A stretch of 40,811 nt of DNA from an uncultured Geobacteraceae bacterium (GTDB lineage Bacteria > Desulfobacterota > Desulfuromonadia > Geobacterales > Pseudopelobacteraceae), in contig CAIMXI010000482.1 of the NCBI GenBank assembly GCA_903845365.1, positions 1-40,811 on the forward strand, in the 5' to 3' direction. Numbering within the stretch: the stretch's first letter is position 1; every line of letters begins with the position of its first letter. The notes under the pieces are model-generated. The model searched no databases. It was not told where the DNA came from and saw only the letters and a list, made by a program, of their open reading frames with translations. This document shows, in pieces, positions 34,484 through 40,811 of this stretch. Made by a program: the position numbers and the translations under genes.

Positions 34484-35290
34484 ATGAGCGTTGAAACTCC
34501 GGATGCAGTGACCGATCGCAAAGAAAACATCAAGCGGGGAATTTATATTCTCCCCAACCTGATTACAGCCGCAAGCCTTTTTGCCGGTTTCTACAGCATG
34601 GTTTCCACGCTTAACGGCAACTACAAAACGGCGGCAATCGGAATCTTTATTTCGGCAGTATGCGACGGACTCGATGGCAAAGTAGCCCGCATGACCGGCA
34701 CTACCAGTAAATTTGGTATCGAATTTGATTCCCTCGCCGACCTTGTCGCCTTTGGCGTCACGCCGGCTTTTCTAATGTATGCCTGGGCTCTAAAGCCGTT
34801 CGGCAGACTCGGCTGGGTTGCAGCGTTTCTTTTTCTTATTTGTGCCGCACTCAGGCTCGCCCGATTCAACGTGCAGGTTGACACCGTTGAAAGCAAGCGC
34901 TTTGTCGGCCTCCCCACTCCGGCGTCCGCATGCATGGTCGCCTCAACGGTGCTTCTCTTTTATCATTTCGGCTGGCCCAGCTCGTATAAGAAACTTGCCA
35001 TTTTACTGCTTATCTATCTACTGGCGTTTCTGAATGTTTCCAACTTCAAATACAATTCATTCAAAGATCCGGCCTTTATAAAACGGCAACCATTCGGGTT
35101 TTTGCTGCTTGCCGTAGTGGTGTTGATTGTTGTGGTCTCCGAACCGGTGGTGATGACATTCAGTATCCTGCTGTTGTACGTTCTCTCAGGACCCATCGGA
35201 TACGTTGTTACCTGGCCAAGACGCTACAGACTGGAGAAGGCGGTACATAAACGGCGGGAGGCACTGCACAGTGAAGATGGCTCAACTTAA
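34484..35290 (+). CDS. pssA: CDP-diacylglycerol-serine O-phosphatidyltransferase
   Basis: PssA makes phosphatidylserine from CDP-diacylglycerol and serine. The 268-residue membrane protein has the CDP-alcohol phosphotransferase motif Asp61, Asp64-Gly65-x2-Ala68-Arg69-x8-Gly78-x3-Asp82-x3-Asp86, followed by several membrane helices. It feeds its product to psd just upstream. Its stop overlaps the stop of the convergent phosphoesterase gene by 4 nt. AAGGAA precedes the ATG. Confidence 0.94.
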   Translation: MSVETPDAVTDRKENIKRGIYILPNLITAASLFAGFYSMVSTLNGNYKTAAIGIFISAVCDGLDGKVARMTGTTSKFGIEFDSLADLVAFGVTPAFLMYAWALKPFGRLGWVAAFLFLICAALRLARFNVQVDTVESKRFVGLPTPASACMVASTVLLFYHFGWPSSYKKLAILLLIYLLAFLNVSNFKYNSFKDPAFIKRQPFGFLLLAVVVLIVVVSEPVVMTFSILLLYVLSGPIGYVVTWPRRYRLEKAVHKRREALHSEDGST

Positions 35291-35757
35291 GCGATATCGA
35301 AATGTTGAACGGTTATACCTTCCTGCGCGATGTTTAATACGGCATAGCTGCGATGGAGTCCATAGCTTGCAAGCGAACCGGGGTTAACCAGGAGCAGACC
35401 AGACTGTTTTCCTAGCAGTGCCTGGTGAGTATGGCCGAAAAGAACCGCGTCAACCCCGATTTCTTCAGCTCTCTGCCGCAACCTGGACAAACCTGACTTA
35501 ACCTGATATCTGTCTCCGTGGGTTAACAGTATCCGCTTCCCTTCACATTCCCACACAAGCTCTCGCGGGGCATTTGCACCAAGGTCACAGTTTCCGGCAA
35601 CATTTACCACAGGTATACCGAGTGCTTGACAGAGCTGAGATGCGTCAGCGCAGCCATCTCCCAGATGTATGATGACGTCAACCGGCTCAGTTAAAGCGTA
35701 GGCTGAAAGAGCGCGATTCACGTCACCGTGAGTATCAGAAATAACGAGAACTTTCAT
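35287..35757 (-). CDS. YfcE/MJ0936-type metallophosphoesterase
   Basis: The 156-residue protein has all calcineurin-like phosphoesterase motifs: ISDTHGD at residues 6-12, IHLGDGCAD, NVAGNCD, LTHGD and FGHTHQA, the two-metal site. It resembles YfcE and MJ0936 phosphodiesterases of unknown physiological substrate. The start at 35757 fits the family (MKVLVISDTHGD), although no good ribosome site precedes it. It converges with pssA, and both stops overlap. Confidence 0.9.
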   Translation of the reverse strand: MKVLVISDTHGDVNRALSAYALTEPVDVIIHLGDGCADASQLCQALGIPVVNVAGNCDLGANAPRELVWECEGKRILLTHGDRYQVKSGLSRLRQRAEEIGVDAVLFGHTHQALLGKQSGLLLVNPGSLASYGLHRSYAVLNIAQEGITVQHFDIA

Positions 35758-35818
35758 AGTCAGAGTTGTAGCAGATCCCCTTCTTTCTCTAAAGAAAATA
35801 TTTTGGTAAGGTGCCGGC

Positions 35819-36703
35819 ATGTTAAAAAAAACAGTTATTATCGCTGCAGTCGCAACTCTTTCAGTTTTACTGTTGTTCATATTTTGCGTGATCATAGCTT
35901 CGAAAATTGTCGGCTCTGATGTAGCGACGAGTAAAGAGGGGGTCGGCTTGATCGAAGTTAAAGGGATGATTCTCGACTCAAAGGAAACGATCCGCCAGTT
36001 GAAATATTTTCTTAAACAGGATTCCGTCAAAGCTGTAGTGCTGCGGGTCGATTCTCCTGGAGGAATTGTGGCTCCTTCGCAGGAGATATACGCCGAAGTC
36101 AAAAAGTTTGCCGCAAAAAAGAAGATCATCGTCTCAATGGGGAGCCTTGCCGCTTCCGGTGGCTACTACATCTCCGCTCCCGCAACGACGATTTATGCAA
36201 ACCCTGGCACGATTACCGCCAGTATCGGAGTCATTCTTAAGCTATCGAACATCGAATCGTTGATGGATAAGATCGGCATCAAGTCCCATACCCTGAAAAC
36301 AGGAAAATACAAAGATTCCGGTTCACCTCTGCGGGAGTTTACGGCGGCGGATCGCGCCATGCTGCAGGCGGTGATTGACAATACCCATGAACAGTTTATC
36401 AAGGCCGTTGCAGAGGGGCGTAAACTCCCGGTTGAAGATGTACGTAAAATTGCCGACGGCCGGATATTGTCAGGGGAACAGGCGATGGGGCATAAACTGG
36501 TGGATCGTCTCGGGACCTTGCAGGATGCAATTGAAGAGGCTGGCAGGCTGGCAGGAATTTCAGGTGATCCCGAACTTCTTCTGCCCCCGAAAAAGAAGAT
36601 TGACTATCTTGATCTTCTGGTTGAAGGGGCGGAAGGAGCTTTTCACGGCCCGCTCGGACGCGCTGCCGTTGGCGGTATGAAAATGATGTACGAGGCGGAA
36701 TAA
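35819..36703 (+). CDS. sppA: Signal peptide peptidase SppA
   Basis: SppA degrades cleaved signal peptides in the membrane. The 294-residue protein has an N-terminal membrane helix (about 5-30), the VDSPGG motif, the Ser113 nucleophile in MGSLAASGGYY and the general base Lys165 in TGKYKDSGSP, 52 residues later as in the short bacterial type. ATG 35819 has GGTAAGGTG upstream. Its promoter must lie in the divergent space with the phosphoesterase. Confidence 0.93.
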   Translation: MLKKTVIIAAVATLSVLLLFIFCVIIASKIVGSDVATSKEGVGLIEVKGMILDSKETIRQLKYFLKQDSVKAVVLRVDSPGGIVAPSQEIYAEVKKFAAKKKIIVSMGSLAASGGYYISAPATTIYANPGTITASIGVILKLSNIESLMDKIGIKSHTLKTGKYKDSGSPLREFTAADRAMLQAVIDNTHEQFIKAVAEGRKLPVEDVRKIADGRILSGEQAMGHKLVDRLGTLQDAIEEAGRLAGISGDPELLLPPKKKIDYLDLLVEGAEGAFHGPLGRAAVGGMKMMYEAE

Positions 36704-36823
36704 TATTTTAAAATATTTTCGTGACTACTAAAATTCTCGTGCTAATGTTGCATTATGAAAACCAATATCCGCAAAGAAATCACAAAATCCCCGGTTTATT
36801 CCCGAAATGAAAGGACGCATAAA

Positions 36824-37054
36824 ATGCCTACCACTGCTGCTGTTACAATAGCATACATGATTGAACCATTGCCGCCACACTCTCAAGAGCAAATAGTAGA
36901 TCACTTGCGCAGTTATATTGAAGAGATACGGGAAGACCTCCAGTGGAATGAATCATTTGCAAAATCCCAGGATTCTCTTGCTGCAATGGCTAAGCAGGTG
37001 AAGTTGGACGTAAAACATGGAATAGCGTCACCGATGGAGATTTCTCTGCTATGA
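36824..37054 (+). CDS. Orphan antitoxin-like protein
   Basis: The 76-residue protein has a hydrophobic start (TTAAVTIAYMIEPLP), a helix HSQEQIVDHLRSYIEEI and the C-terminal pattern SLAAMAKQVKLDVKHGIASPMEI. That resembles antitoxins paired with RelE-like toxins. ATG 36824 is chosen because AAAGGA is 8 nt upstream; ATG 36755 would add 23 residues without a good ribosome site. Its stop overlaps ATG 37051, the start of a toxin that is broken after a few codons. The antitoxin call rests on this context. Confidence 0.68.
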   Translation: MPTTAAVTIAYMIEPLPPHSQEQIVDHLRSYIEEIREDLQWNESFAKSQDSLAAMAKQVKLDVKHGIASPMEISLL

Positions 37055-37167
37055 AATCTGCAACTGTGCCATCTTTCTGGGAGCACTATCGAAAGCTTGG
37101 CCATAAGGAGAATAATAATGATTTACTCACCAGACACACGCTCTATAGTCACAGACATACCACATAG
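37051..37167 (+). pseudogene. 5' stub of a RelE/ParE-like toxin gene
   Basis: ATG 37051 overlaps the antitoxin stop by 4 nt. The first 16 residues (MKSATVPSFWEHYRKL) match the N-terminus common in RelE/ParE-like toxins, where SFW and a Tyr are typical. The frame then enters the ribosome site of the next gene and ends at TAG 37165, giving only 38 residues instead of about 90. The body of the toxin has been lost, probably by a deletion ending near 37100. Confidence 0.65.
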
Positions 37168-37492
37168 AAGAGAATACAATATTTGGCGAGCCCGGATAAG
37201 TGAACAAGATTATTCAGCGATCATGACGGTTCTAAATAATAAAATAGAAGGCGATGAGATAATCACGTCAAGCTGGATCCCTGGGGCGGATTGGACGGGT
37301 ACCGTTTATGAACCAATCTACGAGAAGGCATGCAGGATGAACGAAGACCACGCGGCGAAGTTCTTCGGTTTGCTGCTATGGGAAGTTGTGTTAAACCGTG
37401 AAGACTTTTGGAGTTTTGGCCGTTATCAAAAGGATGGACTCCCCATAGAAGGTATGACTTACTTTAAACTAACAATTCCGCCTCAACTCTAG
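37118..37492 (+). CDS. Hypothetical protein, 124 residues
   Basis: I do not recognise this protein. It is 124 residues, soluble, rich in Trp and aromatic residues (WIPGADWTG, NREDFWSFGRY). ATG 37118 is chosen because AAGGAG at 37105-37110 is 7 nt before it; TTG 37097 lies upstream of that site. It follows the broken toxin gene directly and seems to have moved in with the event that removed the toxin. No partner is evident. Confidence 0.6.
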   Translation: MIYSPDTRSIVTDIPHRREYNIWRARISEQDYSAIMTVLNNKIEGDEIITSSWIPGADWTGTVYEPIYEKACRMNEDHAAKFFGLLLWEVVLNREDFWSFGRYQKDGLPIEGMTYFKLTIPPQL

Positions 37493-37646
37493 TTGTGGAA
37501 TTAATTAACAGCCTGTCACCTAATAGCTCTGCCGCCTGGCGTTCGGTTGTTAATAACATCGGTACTGGTAGATGGTCATTAGGAAACAAAACTACAAGTG
37601 TGTACTCAATATCCGCTTGGCAGAGGAGCACTTCAGGGGAGGAAGC

Positions 37647-38561
37647 ATGAAGAGGATAATTTTATGCGTAATTTTTGTTTCGTTGGTAGGAACAGTAAAA
37701 GCGGAAGAAAGCACTGAATGGAATAGTAAAATTTGTCCGGATGGAATTTTACCGGAGGGTACGCTTTCTACGACCAACCCATACGATAGCAAAGGACAGT
37801 GTTATAACTATGAGGGAGGTATGGTGCAATTATTGAGCAGAAATACGGCTTTATTTTCAAAGTCTGCAACAGACAAAAACCCATTTGCTTTTATCAACTT
37901 TGGCAAAGCAAGCGTTCCCATGGACAACTTGTATAGAACAATTTATGCGCCTGATGGAATAAATTATTATAAGGGAGTTGTTATAAGTAACGGAACATAT
38001 TCATATACTACTGTCAGCGGAATGAATAAAATTATCTTTTCGTTTATCCCGGTGCCAAAATCTAAGGAGAGAGAAGCACGGGATGAAAGAATCACAAAGG
38101 AAAAGCTAGCGGCAAAAGCAGATAAGGCAGCAAAAATTGCTGCAGAGGCTGAAGCGGTCCAGCACTGGAGAGATAATAACCCCACATATACAGATCTATC
38201 AAACGGCTTAATGTGGGTTCGGAACGGTGACATTGCGGGCAAACGTATGCAATGGGATGAAGCTATGAAGTGGGTTCAAAATCTTAATTATGGCGGTTAT
38301 AGTGACTGGCGCTTGCCAACAGGAGATGAACTGTTAGCTTTAGCTCAGTTAGGCGGGGATATTCCAGCAGAATGGTTCAATATAAACGGTTTTTATAACG
38401 TATATCCGTACCCTTACTGGACACAAGATTTCAAGAGTCATAACGGCTTTGTTGTAAGTATGGGTGCAAAATTTAAAATGTTTGCAGACTCGCGTAGAAG
38501 GAGCTCGGCGTCTAGTCCCAGCAGCTACCAATTTGTCTGGCCGGTGCGTACTATCAAATAA
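37647..38561 (+). CDS. Secreted DUF1566 (Lcl C-terminal domain) protein
   Basis: The 304-residue protein begins with a signal peptide (MKRIILCVIFVSLVGTVKAEE, cut likely after KA). A charged helix rich in Ala, Lys and Glu (about 150-185) separates an unknown N-terminal part from a C-terminal DUF1566 domain. That domain has TDLSNGLMWVRNGD, WDEAMKWVQNL, YSDWRLPTGDELLAL and FVWPVRTIK. DUF1566 proteins are common in Geobacter-like genomes; their role is not known. ATG 37647 follows GGGGAGGA. Confidence 0.85.
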   Translation: MKRIILCVIFVSLVGTVKAEESTEWNSKICPDGILPEGTLSTTNPYDSKGQCYNYEGGMVQLLSRNTALFSKSATDKNPFAFINFGKASVPMDNLYRTIYAPDGINYYKGVVISNGTYSYTTVSGMNKIIFSFIPVPKSKEREARDERITKEKLAAKADKAAKIAAEAEAVQHWRDNNPTYTDLSNGLMWVRNGDIAGKRMQWDEAMKWVQNLNYGGYSDWRLPTGDELLALAQLGGDIPAEWFNINGFYNVYPYPYWTQDFKSHNGFVVSMGAKFKMFADSRRRSSASSPSSYQFVWPVRTIK

Positions 38562-38573
38562 TTCATTTACAGC

Positions 38574-38722
38574 CTAGGAGTCTGTCGGACTTACAAGTAT
38601 CGTAATTATAGGTAGTTACTACTGCGAATTTTGCAATTTTACGGGTTTTTAGCTAAAAATCACCTAAAACCACAAATTTAACTGTTAAATATCAGGTATT
38701 TATAAGTCCGACAGACTCCTAG
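38574..38722. mobile_element. MITE-like element with perfect 20-bp terminal inverted repeats
   Basis: CTAGGAGTCTGTCGGACTTA (38574-38593) is an exact reverse complement of 38703-38722. The 149-bp unit has no ORF. CTAG at both ends may be a 4-bp target duplication, which would make the element itself 141 bp. This is the shape of a miniature inverted-repeat element moved by a transposase elsewhere. It lies 12 nt after the DUF1566 stop. The IS family cannot be named without a search. Confidence 0.85.
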
Positions 38723-38807
38723 TAGGGTGAGCAACTGATTCATCGTTACCCACTCTAAACAGCGCATCAACCGACGGCACGGATGAAGTCAGCAACTGGG
38801 AGGAAGA

Positions 38808-38817
38808 GGGACGTCCC
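38808..38817. repeat. GGGACGTCCC palindrome in a gene-free stretch
   Basis: The stretch 38723-38837 holds no convincing gene. It contains the perfect palindrome GGGACGTCCC, related to the hairpin arms at 14648-14696. It may be a remnant of a REP or transposase-linked element. Confidence 0.4.
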
Positions 38818-38837
38818 ATATTTTTACAGGCTTATCG

Positions 38838-38882
38838 AAATTGAACTGTGAACCGAGAAAAGGCCAGCTCACAGTTCAATTT
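38838..38882 (-). terminator. Stem-loop at the end of the DUF2442 gene
   Basis: AAATTGAACTGTGA (38838-38851) and TCACAGTTCAATTT (38869-38882) form a perfect 14-bp stem with a 17-nt loop. It abuts the DUF2442 stop on the minus strand. A short T-run ends the stem, but there is no strong T-tract, so termination is likely rather than certain. Confidence 0.6.
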
Positions 38883-39343
38883 TAGGCGGTTAGTCTGCGC
38901 CGTTCTTCTTCCCAGCCGAGACAAGCAAGCTGAACAGTTCTCGGAATGGGGCGAGCACCAGAACCATAGGCGCTTATAGTACGCACGGTAACTCCAAGTT
39001 CACGACTTGCAGCAGAAAGAGAGAGGCCGTTTCGGATTCGCCAAACGGTGAAGCGGTCAGCAGGAGTCTCGGAACGCTGATCGAGCATGTCGGCAAAGAG
39101 AGTGTCAGCTCCAATCTGAATGTCAAACTGTGGCCATTCAGCTTCCCAGCCGTATTCTCCCAAGACAGCACAAGAAAATGCAGAAGGGTCACGAAGAGGA
39201 GCAAGACCAGATAAAGAAAAAATAAAGTCCTTCATGTTTACTGTGCCGCATGAACCGTCAACGAAACTAACATTGAGGCAATAATCAGCGGCAGGAATTA
39301 CTGCTGTTAATCTTGGGCGGGTTATCCGTGTAGCATGTGCCAT
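38882..39343 (-). CDS. DUF2442 protein with C-terminal helix-turn-helix
   Basis: The 153-residue protein has an N-terminal DUF2442-like domain (YCLNVSFVDGSCGTVNM, FSLSGLAPLRDP) and a C-terminal XRE-like helix-turn-helix (RNGLSLSAASRELGVTVRTISAYGSGARPIP, about 105-135). It overlaps the upstream DUF4160 gene by 22 nt. DUF4160/DUF2442 pairs are often listed as putative toxin-antitoxin modules. The HTH makes this the likely antitoxin and repressor. GAGGAG lies upstream of the ATG at a longish 11 nt. Confidence 0.8.
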   Translation of the reverse strand: MAHATRITRPRLTAVIPAADYCLNVSFVDGSCGTVNMKDFIFSLSGLAPLRDPSAFSCAVLGEYGWEAEWPQFDIQIGADTLFADMLDQRSETPADRFTVWRIRNGLSLSAASRELGVTVRTISAYGSGARPIPRTVQLACLGWEEERRRLTA

Positions 39344-39549
39344 TGTGTAATCAACTCCTCTCTGTTGTCAGTAATCCATTTCATGGCATGACGAAGAACC
39401 TTTGATGGTGCAGAACCATCCATGATTTCCATATTAACAAGATTTATTACCGCTTCAAAATCTGGCCCCATGAGATGCACATGAGGTGGATTATGATCTT
39501 TTTCCCTAAGCGAAATCTTGAAATTTGAAAAGCGGTATTTTGTCGTCAT
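39322..39549 (-). CDS. DUF4160 protein, possible toxin partner
   Basis: The 75-residue protein has the DUF4160 pattern KISLREKDHNPPHVHL followed by EAVINLVNMEIMDG and a helical end (LRHAMKWITDNREELITQW). It is the first gene of the minus-strand pair. No ribosome site precedes the ATG, and the promoter at 39556-39584 would place the transcript start very close to the ATG, so leaderless translation is possible. The toxin role is inferred from pairing. Confidence 0.8.
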   Translation of the reverse strand: MTTKYRFSNFKISLREKDHNPPHVHLMGPDFEAVINLVNMEIMDGSAPSKVLRHAMKWITDNREELITQWHMLHG

Positions 39550-39555
39550 GGAGAC

Positions 39556-39584
39556 AATATATAGAAATAGTTTCTATACTACAA
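39556..39584 (-). promoter_or_regulatory. Promoter with palindromic operator for the DUF4160/DUF2442 pair
   Basis: On the minus strand TTGTAG (39584-39579) and TATATT (39561-39556) are 17 nt apart. The palindrome TATAGAAA-CTA-TTTCTATA (39560-39578) fills the spacer exactly. A repressor bound there would block RNA polymerase. The HTH of the DUF2442 protein is the obvious candidate. Confidence 0.6.
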
Positions 39585-39700
39585 TAAAATTAAAAGCAGA
39601 ATCAAGAAGAAAAAAGCGAATTTACAACCAGAAAGTTGGACCCGCCCAGAAACCGACGGGTCATCTTCATGCCGGTCCGCTGTACAAAGGAGGCTGTTAT

Positions 39701-40306
39701 ATGGCTTTAGCCAGGGAAAAATCACCGGAGCTGTTTTCGTGGCACGAATATAAAGATTGGCCGGAAGACGAACGGTGGCAGATCATTGATGGTCATGCCT
39801 ACTGCATGGCCGCTGCCCCAAATATCAAGCATCAGAAGGTTGCCGGGAACTTTTATGCGACAATCAGGGAAAAGCTTAAGGGAAAACCATGTTCAGCCTT
39901 TATCGCTCCCACTGACGTCGTTTTTGACGACTACAATATCGTCCAGCCGGATGTTCTGGTGGTCTGTAGCAAAAGCAAAATAACGGATGCAAACATTCAG
40001 GGCGCACCGGATCTGGTTATTGAAGTCATATCACCCTCCAATTCCTTCATGGATAAAAAGCAGAAACTGGAGCTGTACGAACGTTTTTCCGTTCCCGAGT
40101 ATCTGCTGGTTGATCCGTCAGGTGATCTTGTTGAACGCTTTCGCCTGGCGGATGGCAGATACGGCCGTTCAGAAATCTTCCCGTGGCATGAGGAATTGCC
40201 ACTGCTCTCGCTTCCGGGGGTAGTTATCAACCTGTGGGACGTTTTCGAGCGGGACCTGGCGGAGCTTAATATTGTGAGAGAAGGGCCGAAAGGATATCGG
40301 GTATAG
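39701..40306 (+). CDS. Uma2 family (DUF820) restriction endonuclease-like protein
   Basis: The 201-residue protein has the Uma2 layout: FSWHEYKDWPEDERWQIIDGHAYCM, IVQPDVLVVC, DLVIEVISPSN and KLELYERFSVPEYLLVDP. These include the Asp, Glu and Lys of a PD-(D/E)xK nuclease fold. Their role in cells is unknown. ATG 39701 follows AAAGGAGG (39687-39693), which excludes the longer reading from 39518. A 6-bp hairpin (GACCCG 39639-39644, CGGGTC 39657-39662) lies in the leader. Confidence 0.88.
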   Translation: MALAREKSPELFSWHEYKDWPEDERWQIIDGHAYCMAAAPNIKHQKVAGNFYATIREKLKGKPCSAFIAPTDVVFDDYNIVQPDVLVVCSKSKITDANIQGAPDLVIEVISPSNSFMDKKQKLELYERFSVPEYLLVDPSGDLVERFRLADGRYGRSEIFPWHEELPLLSLPGVVINLWDVFERDLAELNIVREGPKGYRV

Positions 40307-40316
40307 GAGAAGTGAA

Positions 40317-40811
40317 ATGTTTAATCTGACGCGTTACTATTCCATAGCCAGCCTGTTATGCATAATCGTAGCTGCTGTAATACTTGGTGTTATTGACCAT
40401 CGCCAATCCATAAAATCACTTAAAGAGATGGCAGAAGACCGTAATGTAGCTCTCACAAAAGTATTCGGCAATGCCCTCTGGCCACATTTCTCTCCTTTGC
40501 TCGCCAAGGATAATACCAGACGACCGATTGATCCTTATAGTCCTGCAATAGCGCTCCTTCGTCGCGAGGTCGTTGCCCTTATGAAGGAGACCTCAGTTGT
40601 TAAGGTCAAGGTCTACAATACGGATGGACTGACCGTATTCTCAACGGAGACCAAACAGATCGGCGAAAATAAAAGCAATAATGCAGGCATGCTTGCGGCT
40701 TTAAAAGGGCAAATTGCAAGTGAGTTGACCCATCGTAATAAGTTCAGTGCCTTTGATGGAGTGATTGAGTCGCGAGACCTTTTATCTTCTTACATTCCGT
40801 TTAAACCGGAA
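40317..40811 (+). CDS. Membrane sensor protein, N-terminal part (runs off the window)
   Basis: Reading from ATG 40317 (AGGAGA at 40305-40310), 165 residues are open to the end of the window. There is one N-terminal membrane helix (about 8-28: IASLLCIIVAAVILGVI), then a periplasmic region with VVKVKVYNTDGLTVFSTETKQIGEN, the style of extracellular sensor domains. The C-terminal output domain (kinase, GGDEF or other) is outside the window. It starts 10 nt after the Uma2 gene. Confidence 0.75.
   Translation, partial: MFNLTRYYSIASLLCIIVAAVILGVIDHRQSIKSLKEMAEDRNVALTKVFGNALWPHFSPLLAKDNTRRPIDPYSPAIALLRREVVALMKETSVVKVKVYNTDGLTVFSTETKQIGENKSNNAGMLAALKGQIASELTHRNKFSAFDGVIESRDLLSSYIPFKPE

Noticed and set aside
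35758-36129. Longer phosphoesterase start
   Set aside because: It would run antisense through the start of sppA; the family begins at the ISDTHGD motif.
39518-39700. Longer Uma2 start
   Set aside because: It would cross the divergent promoter region. AAAGGAGG at 39687-39693 fixes ATG 39701.

Overview
This window looks like chromosomal DNA from a Geobacter-like member of the Desulfuromonadota. That placement is inferred from gene order and protein character: a Fe-S type PurF next to PyrE, an rfbA-mreC-mreD-mrdA-rodA cell-shape operon, and an ilvD-ilvB-ilvN-ilvC-psd-pssA run. No taxonomic search was possible. I saw no rRNA, tRNA or CRISPR array.

Layout. (1) 1-3726 holds a Phd/PIN toxin-antitoxin pair, then purQ, purF and pyrE, closed by a clear intrinsic terminator. 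(2) 3762-19247 is an accessory island. It contains three eukaryotic-like Ser/Thr kinases of different architecture (FHA-zinc cluster-kinase, kinase-TPR, kinase-TPR-WD40), an HNH endonuclease, a TIR-like protein, an unknown protein, several toxin-antitoxin modules (some broken), a PP2C phosphatase and a ClpA-like AAA+ unfoldase. Scars are visible: a decayed copy of a kinase 3' end, a truncated nucleotidyltransferase, a truncated HEPN-like ORF, and palindromic repeats, one of them inside the phosphatase coding sequence. (3) 19238-20344 holds tlyA and a HIT protein. (4) 20431-26287, minus strand, is one compact operon: gmhB, rfbA, mreC, mreD, mrdA (PBP2), rodA. It joins sugar-nucleotide and heptose synthesis to cell elongation. 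(5) 26422-36703 holds a DAHP synthase, two small conserved proteins, the isoleucine/valine genes ilvD-B-N-C, phospholipid genes psd and pssA, a convergent YfcE-type phosphoesterase and sppA. (6) 36824-40811 is a second accessory patch: an orphan antitoxin with only the 5' stub of its toxin, a small unknown gene, a secreted DUF1566 protein, a 149-bp MITE-like element, a DUF4160/DUF2442 pair with a palindromic promoter, a Uma2 nuclease-like protein, and the start of a membrane sensor that leaves the window.

How the parts may work together. The kinases, the FHA phosphopeptide-binding domain and the PP2C phosphatase could form a Ser/Thr phosphorylation circuit. The TPR and WD40 parts would act as scaffolds, and the ClpA-like ATPase, HNH protein and TIR protein are possible effectors. 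Such a set beside many toxin-antitoxin modules could be an antiphage or stress-response system. This is inference from neighbourhood and domains only, and it is the most interesting part of the window. The core regions are ordinary and well recognised.
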